This document shows positions 36,647-46,323 of a stretch of 64,000 nt of DNA, in pieces. Numbering within the stretch: the stretch's first letter is position 1; every line of letters begins with the position of its first letter. The translations under genes were made by a program, and so were the position numbers. This DNA is from Pardosa pseudoannulata (lineage: Eukaryota; Arthropoda; Arachnida; Araneae; Lycosidae): NCBI GenBank assembly GCA_032207245.1, contig CM063501.1, positions 84,075,865 through 84,139,864 on the forward strand, read 5' to 3'. Under the pieces are notes generated by a model that was not told the origin of the DNA, made no database searches, and worked only from the letters and a program-made list of their open reading frames with translations.

Positions 36647-39600
36647 CTTATATAAATATATATATCAGTCATTTTTAAACTCTCAAGAAGTACTGTTTAT
36701 AATATTGTTTTTATTCACAATTTATTTTTAGTTTGATCACTCAAAAAACTTTAGATGTACATTTTTCAAAATTAGGTTTTGTCAAATAGATTTATCTATA
36801 TTAATTTTTAGGCATTTTTAAAAACTTAATTCTAAAATATTATAGGGCATTTATTGAACATGCCTTGTCTAGTTCATAATCATTAAAATATGTTCCTCAG
36901 GAGATAGGGTTTATATCATTATGTTGTGCATTTCAAGTAGGTCCTTATAAAAAGTTACTTTGGTCCTTAGAAAGTCCTTAAAAAGAAATTTATGTTAATT
37001 TTTGTTCTGGAAAAAGAGTGGGAACCCTGCATATTAACCTTAGGATGTACAGTGTTAAAGTTTTAGTAAACCATTTTATATAGTATGAAATTACTTTACC
37101 CTTAGATTCCAGAGATTGCCTTCATTTAGATAGTGGAATACTGTTGGCTGTTCCTATACCCAGCAAGTATAAAGAAGATGGTGAACAAGCACACTCTGTC
37201 ATTGAAAAAGCACTTGAAGAAGCTAGGTAAATCATAAATTTTTGATTTTTAGTTTCATCAAAATTAAAAAGCATTCATGAAGAGAAAATTATCAAATTTC
37301 ATTTCAGTAATGTATTACTGATATTATCTTTTAGGGCATTAAAAATTTCACTTTTTATCTTAAAAACATTTATCAGTTGAATTATTTATTTATCTATCAA
37401 AGAGACAATGTTTTTTAAAAATTCATTAAGTTTTGTGTGATAGCCTTTCATAAAATTTATTGTTTAAATTTCTAGTCACATATTTCTAAAAAGGTTTTAT
37501 TAATAATACACAAACCTAATAAACAAGTGTATTTTTTCTAATAGTGACATTAAAACATGAAAGCATAGACTGATATTTAGTGGACTTAAATAGAATAATG
37601 TTTATATTCAAGTTTTACATTGCAATGTATATCAGCTATTTACTTTTTTTAGTCTTATATTTTCTTTCTCTTTTACTGTAATTATTAATATCAAGCCCTC
37701 ATTCACCAGAAATAAGAATCTGTACATATTTTTTAATTCAAGTTGTAAACTAAAAAAATATTACATTTCCATTAACAGTTATGTTCAAATCTCCTATAAA
37801 AATGTGAAAAGCTTTTCTTTACTTAATTTATAAAAATTTAATTTTTTTTTTTGGTATGATAAAATTTTTTAGTAAGACTGCTTTGGCATACATTCATAAA
37901 AAGTAAAGTTTTTAAAATTTTATATCTAATTTATGTTAACTAAAGATGTAATTTATGAAGTATAATGAAAAAGTTACTTTAAAAGAATATTGTAGTTATC
38001 ACACACACTCCACACTTTCAATCTTATATACAATGATGATTTCTAGTTTTTATCAGAAGAAACTGTTAAAATATCTTGTAACTATGTCATTTTCTTCAAT
38101 TATCTTTTTTTAATCCTTTAATACATGTGTAATTTATCAAAAGATGATATATGTGGTACAGACAGATAATTAGTACAAAATTATTACAGAGCATACTTAA
38201 TGTACTATACAAATTTTTTTTTTTTTTCAGGAAACAAAATATCTCTGGCAAGAACATTACTCCTTTTGTTTTGGAACGTGTTCACTCTCTTTCAAAGGGG
38301 GCTTCACTCAGGGCTAGTATCCTTTAAAAATATTTATATAAAACACTCTAACAAACACAATTTAGTATTTGATAATTATATTGTTTTTTCCATGTAAAAA
38401 AAGAATGAATCTTTGGGAATGTAATACTAATAAAATTTATGTTAATCTTATAAAAAAGAATTTACATTGAAAGATTAGTAGTTGGATGTACTGGACTTTT
38501 ACTTAATCTATATTTAAACATTGTTAATATAGCATATAATTTTTTATGTTTTTATTCCAAGAGGTATGTTATCACTGAAATGTGGAAATCAAGTTTCTGT
38601 TGATTATATCAGTAATCTGTAATTTAACTTGAAAGATCTGTTAAAGTTTCACAAATTGTTTAATTTCTTACTTTGTTAATCTACTGATTACAATATAATC
38701 CACATATTACCTATTATGCAATCCTTAATAGCATCTTTACAATGATATTTTTATCTACTTAAATCAATATTCAAACAAACAACTTAATAATGCTAGGTAT
38801 TACTTACTGAAAAATATGCTATGCTTCTATCCCCTAATTTATAAGTAATTTCTTGTAATAATCAGTAGAGTTTAAGTATAAAGTACTAGTAATTGTGAAA
38901 CTTTAAGTCATTTATTTATTTATTTTTATCTAAAGAAGGGAGTGAATAAAATCAGTCAGTGTACAAATTAAATATAATGAATCAATTGTCATTTAAAAGA
39001 ATTATCATAATTAAGGAAGTTAATTTGAAAAAATAAAATGCTAATATTACATAGTCTAAAGAATGTCATTATGAATAACAATTTAGCTGATTTTTAGTCA
39101 TACTACTTATTTACAGCACATTTAGACTTACAGTTAAATTTCTAAAAGCTTTTCTAGTACAATGGTAACTCTTATTGTTGGTTGACATAAAGGTATTTCA
39201 ATAGTAGGGAATCTTCTGTTATTTAAAATCTTTCTTTGCAGGCACTAAATATAGATAATTTGTATAATTGTTTTACAGGTCATCTTGTAATTTTAAATTT
39301 ATAAAAAACATCTTGTGTTTTACTAGAAGTCAGAGATAAATTTGAGTGGGCATCAATTTCTGCTTTGCCTAATTCATGGAACTGCCTCTATTTTCTTTGC
39401 TTGTTTTTTTAAGATTTTTCTGGCTTCATCAAACTATTATTTCTGGTCCCTATTGTTTTCACAGAAGAATAAAATGTAGTATCTGCTTCATGTACTTTAA
39501 TTTTCAGAACTGCTACCATTTTCTTTGTTTGGTCTTTTATAAGACTTCTGGGGCTTCATCATACTGTTATTTCTGGTTCAGACTCTTTTCACAAGAGAAC

Positions 39601-42600
39601 AAAATAAATATTTACTTCATGTTCTTTAATTTTTACAGAATTGTTATAACTTCCTTTGTTTGGTTTTTTTAGGTCAACCATGGCTTCATCATACTGTTAT
39701 TTATTTTCCCCACTCTTTTTACAGGATAATAGAATGGAACATAAAGAAATAAAATAATCTTTTGTACATTACTAATTTGAATTATACTGATGTGTACATT
39801 ACAAGGTTCACCAAACTAGGCTCAACCCATTCTGGTTCTGTCAAGCAAGCCAACTTGAAAATACCCACTATGCAGCAATGTTAATGATAATTAGCTATTA
39901 AACATTTGATTTTTAAATCAGACTTAAATGTATGATTTTATCGAAAAGTGGTTAATTTAAGGACAAATTTACATAGAATCAAGATTTAAAAATTTCCAGA
40001 AGATTCCTGAGTTTTTGATGAAAAACCCAAATGGGGCCATCCTTAGGAGAAAATGAAAAAAAAAAAAAAAATGGATTTTTTCCAAACCTTAGTATTAACA
40101 GCTTTTGGACATTATTAGTAGTATAAATGAACTATTCATATATTTTAGTAAAATGAAAAATTCCTTAATAGATTTTTAGATATTGCATTATTAGAAAATA
40201 ATGCTCATATTGGTAGCCAAGTTGCTGTTGAACTTAGTAAACTCCAAGCTAGGGGTGGATCTACTTCATCTCGTACCATGTTATCACCTGTCAAACATGA
40301 AGCAACAAATGTGATTTCAAGTTCTAAGCCGGTGAGTAGTCTTTCAAAAATTATTAATAATTGTTGTTTTATTTGCAAATTTTTGTAAAATGAAAATTGT
40401 TGTAAAAATTTACCTTTAAAAATATTTTGAAGCTGAATTCAGTTACAAATTATCTTAAGTTATCAAATTTTTTAATTGTTAAATAACTTTGTCATTAAAA
40501 AAAAAGTATGATTTACGTAAAAGATTTAGGAAATTTTATTCATCTTGTTTTCCTGTACAACTTGAGATTTTTTTAATGATTCTTCTTGTCCATTTATTCT
40601 TTCTCTCTATTTATATATGTATGTATATATAGATATATAATTCTATCAATTTAAGGTATTAGACTTTAATGATTTTATATTAAAATTTTTTAAAGAAATT
40701 TTACTAATTCCGATTAAATCTCTACAATATTAAAGTATATTTAACTATTAAAAACCATTGAAGCAGGATTTTTCACTAGACATCATGATACAAAAATGTC
40801 TATATGGATGTTTTTCCAGAAAAAAAATTAGTTGTACTTTTGTCTGTTTTGACATTATACAGCTTCAGCCAGGATAAATGATAAATTTCATACTCATGTC
40901 CTATTATAAGAAATTGTAAAATTGCTGTCCCATACCAAAACATTTTTTAGGTGGATGCATCTGAAAGATTAGCTCATTTTGTTTTAAAGTCTTTGATTAT
41001 AAAAAAGGAAAAAATCCTTTCTATTAAAAATATAACTCAGTTCTGTTTCCTAATCAATTCTGTTGATTTTTAAGAATGTTTTAAACATAAGAATATTAGT
41101 AACATAAGTATTTAGAAATGTTAAGTTGTTAGTTCACATATTTATCCATTTGTTCTATTATGTACAAACAGCTTTAAAGGTTAAAAATTTGCTGTTTAAG
41201 AGAGAAATAGTTAATGGAAACAAACTGAAAGGTGTACAGTACTTTTTATTTCAATAATCCTGGCTGTGCAAGGCTAGTAAAATAATGTGAAGAAACTTTT
41301 AATATTTTTTAGAAAAAACATATTGGAATGTAATTTCTTTAAAGTACTGCAGAGTCATTTTAGTTATTACTTTATATAAAAGTTAAAAAAATAGGAATGC
41401 CATTGAAATTTTCTCAAAGCTTGGTTAACACAACAGAAAGACAGTAGTCCTTTCTGTTGTGTTATACAAGGGTTTGTTATTTACTTAGGGGAAAACAAAA
41501 ATCATACTTGTTATGTTAGAGGCATATCAAATGTTTGAGAGAATGCTTTGGTATTTTATGAATAAGCTAAAAAAATATAGAAAATTAAAATTAGGTATGA
41601 CAAAAATATTAAATCAATATTTTGAATAGTAATCAATCAGTAATATTTGTATTAACTATTAATGTATCCAATGTTGACATATAGGGTGATTAAGGCTATT
41701 ATTATGTATAGGCAATACCAGGGTCTTCAACCAGAGGCTTATGAAAGTGTTATGCAAAAAAAATTTCACAGCTTCGTAGTTTTTTTATGAAATTCATTAA
41801 AAAGTGGTACAGAACGCAATTCACAAATTTGTGCTTGCTTTATCTTCAGAGAGTAGCACTAATAGAGATATTTTATGCATACTGGTGGTAGACATTACAT
41901 TCATTAATTGATACAGGTGATCATCCTCAATTGTCTCATTGAATTATCCTGTTTTAAATATTATTTTGATTAAATTATTAATTTTAGTTTGCCATTAGTG
42001 ATTTTTTTCTTTTTGCCATTTATCAATATTAATTCAATTAAACTGACACTGTATAGTAATTGTCTTCTAAATTCTATTATTTGGGGTATTACAGCTTTTC
42101 ATTTATTTTTAATCTCACTTTTAATGCAACTGCAAATAGTATATAAGTAAAAGTGTTATAAAAGCTTTAATTACTTTTTGAACCACTATAAATGCTATTT
42201 TTATTTCCTACTTTCTATATTTATTCTTACATTTAAAATATACAAATAGTCATGAGCCCCATAAATGTAGTTTTTGACGTACGGATTACTAACAGTTTTG
42301 AAAAACTAAAAGGACTAAACTTTTGTTTTTAATTAAACAGTACATATTATATTATATTGATACTTCTGACCTATTTACAGAATTTTACAAAAATCAGTTC
42401 ATTATGGAAGTGCAGCCCAGAATTGTGTACATAGTTTCTAATTTAGCCCTTAAGCCCCTACAAGTTGGAAACCCTTGGGTTTTACTAATAAGGCATTGAC
42501 TGAAATTGTGTCCATGTTAAAATTGAAATAATTATTCTATCTGTTAAACTAAACAAACTATACAAGCTAGATTTTGTAGGTTAGTCTGTGACACTGATGA

Positions 42601-42977
42601 AGTACAATTTTTTTTCTTACAAAGAATGTTCTATTTCACCTTAAATTCTAATTCTGTAATATTTTTAAAAATATTATAAGAATAATCACTTAAATGCAAG
42701 AATGTGTAATAATTATGGCATTTAGATAATTATGTACAATTAAATGCATCTCAAAATAGCACTTAAAGCAAATCAATCACATTTAATGTAAAGCCATTCT
42801 GCATAATTTGAAATTACTTATTTTCATACAAAAATTTAGCAGATATACATTTATGCTTGAAAAGACTTTAGTAGCTCTTTCTTGGAGATATATCATGTCT
42901 ACAAGAGCACATTTCTATTAGTTACAAGCCACTTCTAATATTTCTAATACGAAAGAATTGAGGGAATTTGTCATTGT

Positions 42978-43014
<37 letters not shown>

Positions 43015-44207
43015 TATAGATAGATATGTAATATATCAAAATTATTACACCTAAAATATCTATATAAAATTCTACCCTTCCCTTTCTCATTCCTTCATAC
43101 TTATTTTTACATCCACAAAATTTCAGATTTGAAGGAGTGTTTGATAACTTAAAATTCTTTTTACCCATCTCCCAAAGCTAATGTTGAATAAAAGCTAATA
43201 TTCTGTCCACTGGCCTCATTTTCCAGCTGTCTGAAGAAAAAGTTCACTCCTCCATTATCTGTATTGCTAGATAACACTGAATAAGCTGTTGGTCTCACAG
43301 GAATAACTCCGTGTGATCTTCTTGCTGTGTGGCAAAATTTGTAATAGATGTGTTTTCCTCATGGACCATACTGATCTCTCATCTGGTAGAGATGTTCAAT
43401 TTTTAGTCTTAAATAAAGTTAAAGATCTACCACAGATTTTGCTGTTATTTTAATGGAGTAACTGCAATTTACTTATGGTATTATCATTGCCCAGTAAGCC
43501 TAGTTAGTTAAAAAGAATAGGGGCTATTATCATTGTGTAGTGGCAAGTATTAATTTAGGCACATTACATATATGTGTGTGTATATATACATATAAACGTA
43601 TATGAATATATATTATACACACATTGATATATATAGGCATATATATATAATTTATATATATACATATACACACCTTTCTGTATGTAATAGCAAGTACAGT
43701 GGGGAATTCTAGTCATGGTTTGATGGGAAGAAGCAATGCAACAGGAGACAATTTCAATGATGAAAATCATTCCTAAATGTCAGGGGATGTAGTGAGGAAT
43801 TTTCCATTAAGGAGTGAAGGGGGAGATGTTATCCCTTTTCAACACCTATCTCCAAATTAATGCTGCAATCTTCACGTGTATAATATATAGCTATCCTCAT
43901 GGGGGGAATTAATTCCTCTACAGACCCCCCCCCTTTCACCATGCTGTCAATGAAAGTGTATATTAGGTTTCTTTTTCTTTTGAATTGGACTGTGCATTGT
44001 AAATTTTGTTTGAAATTATCTTTTTCCTTATTAGAAATCTGTATTTGAAAAAAAAAATACATAAATAAATCACAATAATAATAATTTTTAAAAAAACTTA
44101 TGTTTGGTAGATCCTTAAACTTCTTTAAATGATTAACTTACTTTCTACTTTTTTAAGAGTCTCTTAGGTTTTCTAAGGCTTTATTATGTTTAAAACTTGT
44201 AACTCTA

Positions 44208-44246
<39 letters not shown>

Positions 44247-45296
44247 ATTTCAACATATAATAAGTCATATTTAATTAGACTTCATTTTCAAATCAGGACA
44301 GTCTAACGCTTATGTGGTTATTGTCTAGAATTGTTCAATTACTGTCACAAAAAAGATCATGTAAAGTATTTTTCATGACACTGTACTTAATAGTAATAGA
44401 TAAAATATATTTATATGCTTAAAACAATGTTTATATACCAAAGATCAAATCATGCTGAGTTTATGGCATTTGCTCCAACTTTAAATTACATTGATATTTA
44501 AATCCCATTTTTCATGATATGTAAATGTATATGATGAAATGCATGCACTTGTGAATTACAGTTTGTTTATTACTGTGAAATGTTACATAAATGAAAATAC
44601 AATTGATATAAACACCCTGCTCCTTACTTAACACTCTTTAAATTACTAATATATAATAATTTCAGGGTTGCTGTGCTCGAGGAATTTTCCAATAAAAAGA
44701 TTGTTCTTCCTTGATATATTACAAAATTTAATGACAATAAAAAATTTCTTATATCTAATACAATAAAAGTGGGGAATCGACACATTTTAAATCTTAAAGT
44801 GGCATGGCAGCACTGAAATCAATTTTGACAAAATTTATTTAAAACTTTTATTAATCTTTATATTTTTTTACATATTGTATTTTCAGTGACAAATAATCCT
44901 CAGAAGTTGCAATAAAGCCATTCATTTTGAATATCAAGGTACCACCTACATTATGAACATTTCAAGAACATATCATTAAAAACATGGCATCTCCTATTAT
45001 ATAAAAAGTACAAGAATGAAGCACAATTTTCTGTATTACTGGTATTTTTCTTCCAACGTGTAATAAGTTTTTATGAAAAATTTGTAGAATTAGTCAGTAA
45101 TTTGATAACAAATGATAGTTCTATTTTATAAATTTTCAAGGTATTATACTGCTATATTTCTGATTTAGAAGTTGTTTTGAAAGCATTGAAGAAAATGGCA
45201 TTTAAATAAGGGATGAGTTGATTGTTTTTTGTATCACAGGTTGTTATTGGGGGTTCTATTCTGGATATCCATGTGAAGGTCCTAGAAGATATAAAG
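20909..45296 (+). CDS. Pseudouridine-5'-phosphate glycosidase, N-terminal part of a glycosidase-kinase fusion (11 exons, 3' end not found)
   Basis: The protein should split pseudouridine 5'-phosphate into uracil and ribose 5-phosphate. Exons are 20909-20990, 21723-21834, 24267-24352, 27005-27096, 28300-28411, 31927-32033, 34805-34931, 37106-37226, 38231-38316, 40180-40331 and 45240-45296, all GT-AG. They sum to 1134 nt (378 codons) and every junction phase agrees. Residues 1-28 are basic and hydroxylated without acids, like a mitochondrial pre-sequence. Residues 45-331 are the PsuG domain: ALEST..THG near 49, KASRRDLP at 112, [40 protein letters not shown], and [12 protein letters not shown]. 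From memory of E. coli PsuG numbering (E31, K93, D149, K166, N289), E50, K112, D168, K185 and N309 align as active-site residues, so the enzyme looks intact. Residues 332-358 form a linker. VVIGGSILD at 360 resembles strand one of a PfkB kinase. The kinase remainder is not seen. Confidence 0.93.
20991..21722 (+). other. Intron 1 of the glycosidase gene
   Basis: AT-rich intron without a recognised repeat or coding segment. Confidence 0.8.
21723..21834 (+). CDS. Glycosidase gene exon 2
   Basis: The exon follows the acceptor tgtattacag and ends before gtatgt. It encodes the start of the PsuG domain, including [20 protein letters not shown]. The glutamate of ALEST (E50) aligns with the family's catalytic acid. 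Entry phase 1, exit phase 2. Confidence 0.93.
23185..23690 (+). repeat. Dispersed repeat family C, copy 1
   Basis: After an AT microsatellite, the segment shares ordered blocks with 42975-43390: tgtaatatatcaaaatta, the ct-rich stretch with tctcccattctaattcc, cccaaagct, ctgtc then ccagctgtc, and a gatctctg block. The copies are diverged, and the family was not identified. Confidence 0.55.
23731..24030 (+). mobile_element. tRNA-derived SINE, family S2, copy with tRNA head
   Basis: The head (23731-23805) resembles a decayed tRNA with a box A-like gtagctcagtttgtaaatg and a box B-like gactgagacttgagtc. The body (tggggca...gtcctccaaattcccaaatgatacct...cttcctgcttctaaatta) recurs at 48336-48560. The head places the 5' end on the + strand. 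CpG sites present in the 48-kb copy appear as TG or CA here. Confidence 0.7.
24267..24352 (+). CDS. Glycosidase gene exon 3
   Basis: The exon follows a long T-rich tract and acceptor and ends before gtatga. It encodes [20 protein letters not shown] and then IIDGLIHIG, the conserved helix and strand after the ALEST motif. The following intron holds a direct duplication and a piggyBac-like MITE. Confidence 0.92.
24908..25121. repeat. Direct duplication in intron 3, unit 1
   Basis: Nearly identical to 25641-25844, beginning attaatgaagaaaatatatc and ending near tagaaatttt. The second unit has a deletion of about ten bases and a few substitutions. The units are about 730 bp apart. Confidence 0.85.
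25641..25844. repeat. Direct duplication in intron 3, unit 2
   Basis: Second unit of the duplication starting at 24908. Identity looks well above 90 percent by eye, so the event is recent compared with the surrounding repeats. Confidence 0.85.
26327..26552. mobile_element. piggyBac-like MITE in intron 3
   Basis: A 218-bp segment starting CCCTTTG and ending CAAAGGG is flanked on both sides by TTAA (26327-26330 and 26549-26552). TTAA duplication with CCC/GGG ends is the piggyBac hallmark. The inverted ends match for only about seven bases, and there is no coding capacity. Confidence 0.55.
27005..27096 (+). CDS. Glycosidase gene exon 4
   Basis: The exon follows the acceptor atcattag and ends in phase 0 before gtatgt. 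It encodes [10 protein letters not shown] and the [13 protein letters not shown] motif, whose first lysine (K112) aligns with a substrate-contacting lysine of PsuG. Confidence 0.93.
27097..28299 (+). other. Intron 4 of the glycosidase gene
   Basis: Contains one SINE (27351-27525). The rest is AT-rich with nothing recognised. Confidence 0.8.
27351..27525 (+). mobile_element. tRNA-derived SINE, family S1 (intron 4)
   Basis: The tRNA-like head gatggccaaatggataggac and box B ggttcaaatccc are followed by the family body (cattcagaatca, tctggtctcatta, tgttgcaaaacagtagacc, and a tail resembling aaatcaaacc). CpGs in the family consensus are replaced here by CA or TG. Confidence 0.8.
28300..28411 (+). 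CDS. Glycosidase gene exon 5
   Basis: The exon starts in phase 0 after the acceptor gtaccttag and ends before gtaatt, phase 1. It encodes [20 protein letters not shown] and [15 protein letters not shown], the glycine-rich core of the fold and the most strongly conserved part of the family. Confidence 0.95.
28540..28620 (-). mobile_element. Decayed tRNA-derived SINE head
   Basis: On the - strand the segment reads as a tRNA-like head, with ctgtctctcagtacttgag and a box B-like gggtttgaattttac. It is heavily mutated, and body similarity to family S1 was not clear. Confidence 0.35.
29264..29910. mobile_element. hAT-type non-autonomous element remnant
   Basis: Ends are CAGTGGTCTTCAAA on the left and, as reverse complement of the right, CAGTGGTCTTGAAACTGAG. 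CAGTGGT termini with aaact-like continuations are typical of hAT elements. The flanking 8-mers do not match, so either the duplication has decayed or the ends belong to different copies. No transposase frame is visible. Confidence 0.45.
29912..30080 (+). mobile_element. tRNA-derived SINE, family S1 (decayed, intron 5)
   Basis: Head gatgatgcatggataagtag, box B-like gggtttgaatcc, then gtcattcagaatt and a tail of cacaaaccaaac. It starts almost directly at the right end of the hAT remnant. It is the most diverged of the clear S1 copies. Confidence 0.65.
30655..30830 (+). mobile_element. tRNA-derived SINE, family S1 (intron 5)
   Basis: Head gatggctgaatggttagagt, ggccttcagtaccagagttt, box B gggttcaaatcc, body cattcagaattggcttaaag and tail ccaaaccaaaccaaacc. 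CpG positions seen in the 10.5-kb copy appear as CA or TG here. Confidence 0.85.
31927..32033 (+). CDS. Glycosidase gene exon 6
   Basis: The exon follows the acceptor attttacag and ends before gtatgt, phase 0. It encodes [20 protein letters not shown] followed by [16 protein letters not shown]168 aligns with the metal-binding aspartate and K185 with the lysine proposed to form a covalent intermediate. Confidence 0.94.
32153..32332 (+). mobile_element. tRNA-derived SINE, family S1, with target duplication (intron 6)
   Basis: Head tagccaattggttagggtgc, box B gggttcgaattcc, body attcggaattggctttaagc, tail taaccaaaccaaac. The flanks repeat acagtgtgat (32143-32152 and 32333-32342), a target-site duplication of at least 10 bp. 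This copy keeps several CpGs, so it is probably the youngest intronic one. Confidence 0.88.
32518..33118. repeat. Tandem duplication of about 300 bp in intron 6
   Basis: Two diverged units (about 32518-32808 and 32819-33118) share, in order, ggaataataaaatatt or its variant, tgatattgactaag, ataggaaaactt-like, gtatatagaa, catgtc, cattagttagaa and atgattctt. Divergence is substantial. Confidence 0.75.
34805..34931 (+). CDS. Glycosidase gene exon 7
   Basis: The exon follows the acceptor tatttcag and ends before gttagt, phase 1. It encodes [20 protein letters not shown] and then [19 protein letters not shown]. This matches the family's ETQGV, FPAFF and SGF segments. Confidence 0.93.
35003..35082. 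repeat. Compound microsatellite (CT)n(AT)n(GT)n
   Basis: Uninterrupted CT, then TA, then GT dinucleotide runs directly downstream of exon 7. Confidence 0.95.
36152..37029. mobile_element. hAT-type non-autonomous element in intron 7
   Basis: The left end reads CAGAGTTCCCACAGTCCTTA, and the right end reverse complement begins CAGGGTTCCCACTC. Both arms repeat the phrase gtccttaaaaa-ctccttaa, as in several hAT families. The flanks share catat, but a full 8-bp duplication is not clear. A (TA)n tract and a short gggtataatcagctagt segment sit inside, probably a later insertion. The right end lies 76 bp before exon 8. Confidence 0.6.
36528..36662. repeat. (TA)n tract with retroelement-like tail phrase
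   Basis: The phrase ggcaacgccgggtataatca followed by gctagt and about 85 bp of (TA)n resembles the 3' tails of widespread invertebrate retroelements. The assignment is from memory and unverified. Confidence 0.4.
37106..37226 (+). CDS. Glycosidase gene exon 8
   Basis: The exon follows the acceptor acccttag and ends before gtaaat, phase 2. It encodes [20 protein letters not shown] and the helix [13 protein letters not shown], a conserved family segment. Its acceptor lies only 76 bp downstream of the end of a hAT-type element. Confidence 0.92.
37227..38230 (+). other. Intron 8 of the glycosidase gene
   Basis: AT-rich intron with no recognised repeat or coding segment. Confidence 0.8.
38231..38316 (+). 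CDS. Glycosidase gene exon 9
   Basis: The exon follows a poly-T tract and cag acceptor and ends before gtatcc, phase 1. It encodes [20 protein letters not shown] and SKGASLRA, matching the G-K-x-x-TPF-L-x-R-V element near the end of the glycosidase domain. Confidence 0.9.
38317..40179 (+). other. Intron 9 of the glycosidase gene
   Basis: Contains a three-copy tandem repeat (39385-39740). The rest is AT-rich without recognised features. Confidence 0.8.
39385..39740. repeat. Three-copy tandem repeat of about 130 bp
   Basis: Units share tttctttg-ttggt-tttt, ggcttcatca-actgttattt, cttttcaca-agaataaaat, tacttcatgt and ctttaattttcagaa. Periodicity about 130 bp, moderate divergence. The long + strand frame across it is a by-product of the repeat. 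Confidence 0.8.
40180..40331 (+). CDS. Glycosidase gene exon 10 (end of glycosidase domain and linker)
   Basis: The exon follows the acceptor atttttag and ends before a consensus gtgagt donor, phase 0. The junction codon restores N309 of the [11 protein letters not shown] motif, which aligns with the conserved active-site asparagine. [15 protein letters not shown] closes the domain. A serine/threonine-rich linker of about 27 residues follows. Confidence 0.93.
41711..42485. mobile_element. hAT-type non-autonomous element in intron 10
   Basis: The element spans 41719-42477. It starts CAGGGTCTTCAACC, and the reverse complement of its right end reads CAAGGGTTTCCAACTTGTAG. Flanking 8-mers are ggcaatac and ggttttac, five of eight identical, a decayed target duplication. 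No transposase coding is visible. Confidence 0.55.
42975..43390 (+). repeat. Dispersed repeat family C, copy 2
   Basis: After a (TA)n tract it shares with copy 1 tgtaatatatcaaaatta, ctttctcattcctt, cccaaagct, ctgtccactgg, ttccagctgtctg and a gatctctc block. Confidence 0.55.
43570..43672. repeat. TA/CA-rich imperfect microsatellites
   Basis: Interrupted tatg, tata and cata runs. The long - strand frames here are low-complexity shadows. Confidence 0.85.
44210..44246. repeat. (CA)n(TA)n microsatellite
   Basis: CA repeats followed by TA repeats. Confidence 0.95.
45240..45296 (+). CDS. Glycosidase gene exon 11 (start of PfkB kinase domain)
   Basis: The exon follows the acceptor gtatcacag and ends before gtaagc, phase 0 at both ends. 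The 19 codons read [19 protein letters not shown]. The hydrophobic strand followed by GGS-x-LD is how PfkB carbohydrate kinases begin. If the donor is not used, translation would stop after three more codons (V, S, F, stop). Confidence 0.85.
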
Positions 45297-45472
45297 GTAA
45301 GCTTTTAATTTTCAGTGTTAATCATGTGTCACACATTGCAATTTTTGAAAATTAATAAATAGGATTTTGTTGAAAATTTGAAAGTTGTAGGTTATATCTT
45401 GTCAATTTTATTAATTACAGTTGCACACATGATTCTTGAATTTAAAAAATAAGAATGTATGAATGGTCAAAT

Positions 45473-46088
45473 AATTTGTTAATTGGTAATATAATTATTC
45501 AAGGTCTTCAAGGTGATGGTTAAATTGGATTCAATGGGCCAAATCCTCTAATCCAGAGATTTCTAACAGAAATCATAAAAATGACATTGAGCAAAAATTA
45601 AATAACTAAAAGGGGAAAGAATAGATAATTTGTTAATTGGTAATATAATTATTCAAGGTCTTCAAGGTGATGGTTAAATTGGATTCACTGGGCCAAGTCC
45701 TCTAATCCAGAGATTTCTAACAGAAATCATAAAAATGACATTGAGGAAAAATTGAACAACTAAAAGGGGAAAGAATAGATAATTTGTTAATTGGTAATAT
45801 AATTATTCAAGGTCTTCAAAGTGATGGTTAAATTGGATTCACTGGGCCAAGCTCTCTAATACAGAGATTTCTAACAGAAATCATAAAAATGACAATGAGC
45901 GAAAATTAGACAACTAAAAGGGGAAAGAATAGATAATTTGTTAATTGGTAATATAATTATTCACGGTCTTCAAGGAGAGGGTTAAATTGGATTCTCTGGG
46001 CCAAGCTCTCTAATACAGAGATTTCTAACAGAAATCATAAAAATGACATTGATAAAAAATTAAACAACTAAAAGGGGAAATAATAAAT
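45473..46088. repeat. Four tandem 154-bp units inside a dispersed repeat (family B)
   Basis: The phrase aatttgttaattggtaatat starts at 45473, 45627, 45781 and 45935, exactly 154 bp apart. Each unit contains ggtcttcaa, ggttaaattggattc, gggccaa and taatccagagatttctaaca-like segments. The unit matches part of the family B copy at 14838-15160. Units differ by few substitutions and no length changes. Confidence 0.92.
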
Positions 46089-46230
46089 AGAGGGGTGGAT
46101 TTGTGAGTTCATGGCACAAAAATCTAGAGAGTAGAAAGTTCAGAGATAGGGAAGCATATAATATTTTTGTGGCCATGAATATCTGTACACTTCAGTAGTA
46201 GATTGTTCAGGGCACTTTAGCTTGTAGCCA
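46089..46230. repeat. Right part of repeat family B
   Basis: aaaatctagaga-tagaaag, gtagaaagttcagagatagg and tttttgtggcca match the order of segments at 15040-15125 downstream of the single-copy unit. Confidence 0.65.
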
Positions 46231-46323
46231 TATCCCCCTGTTATGAGAGTAACATAATTATTCAAACAGATAGTAAGTTATATTAAAGTAACAAATCCAA
46301 TTTAATAGGTTGTAGTGACTATT

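Larger units (their letters stand above)
34932..37105 (+). other. Intron 7 of the glycosidase gene
   Basis: Contains a compound microsatellite (35003-35082) and a hAT-type element (36152-37029). The stretch 35085-36150 shows nothing recognisable. Confidence 0.8.
40332..45239 (+). other. Intron 10 of the glycosidase gene
   Basis: Contains a hAT-type element (41711-42485), repeat family C (42975-43390) and several microsatellites. No coding exon was recognised in it. Confidence 0.8.

Noticed and set aside
45421..45432. Short terminal exon (three codons and a stop) after the acceptor at 45420
   Set aside because: It is in frame but far too short to support. Kept only as an alternative 3' end for the glycosidase gene.
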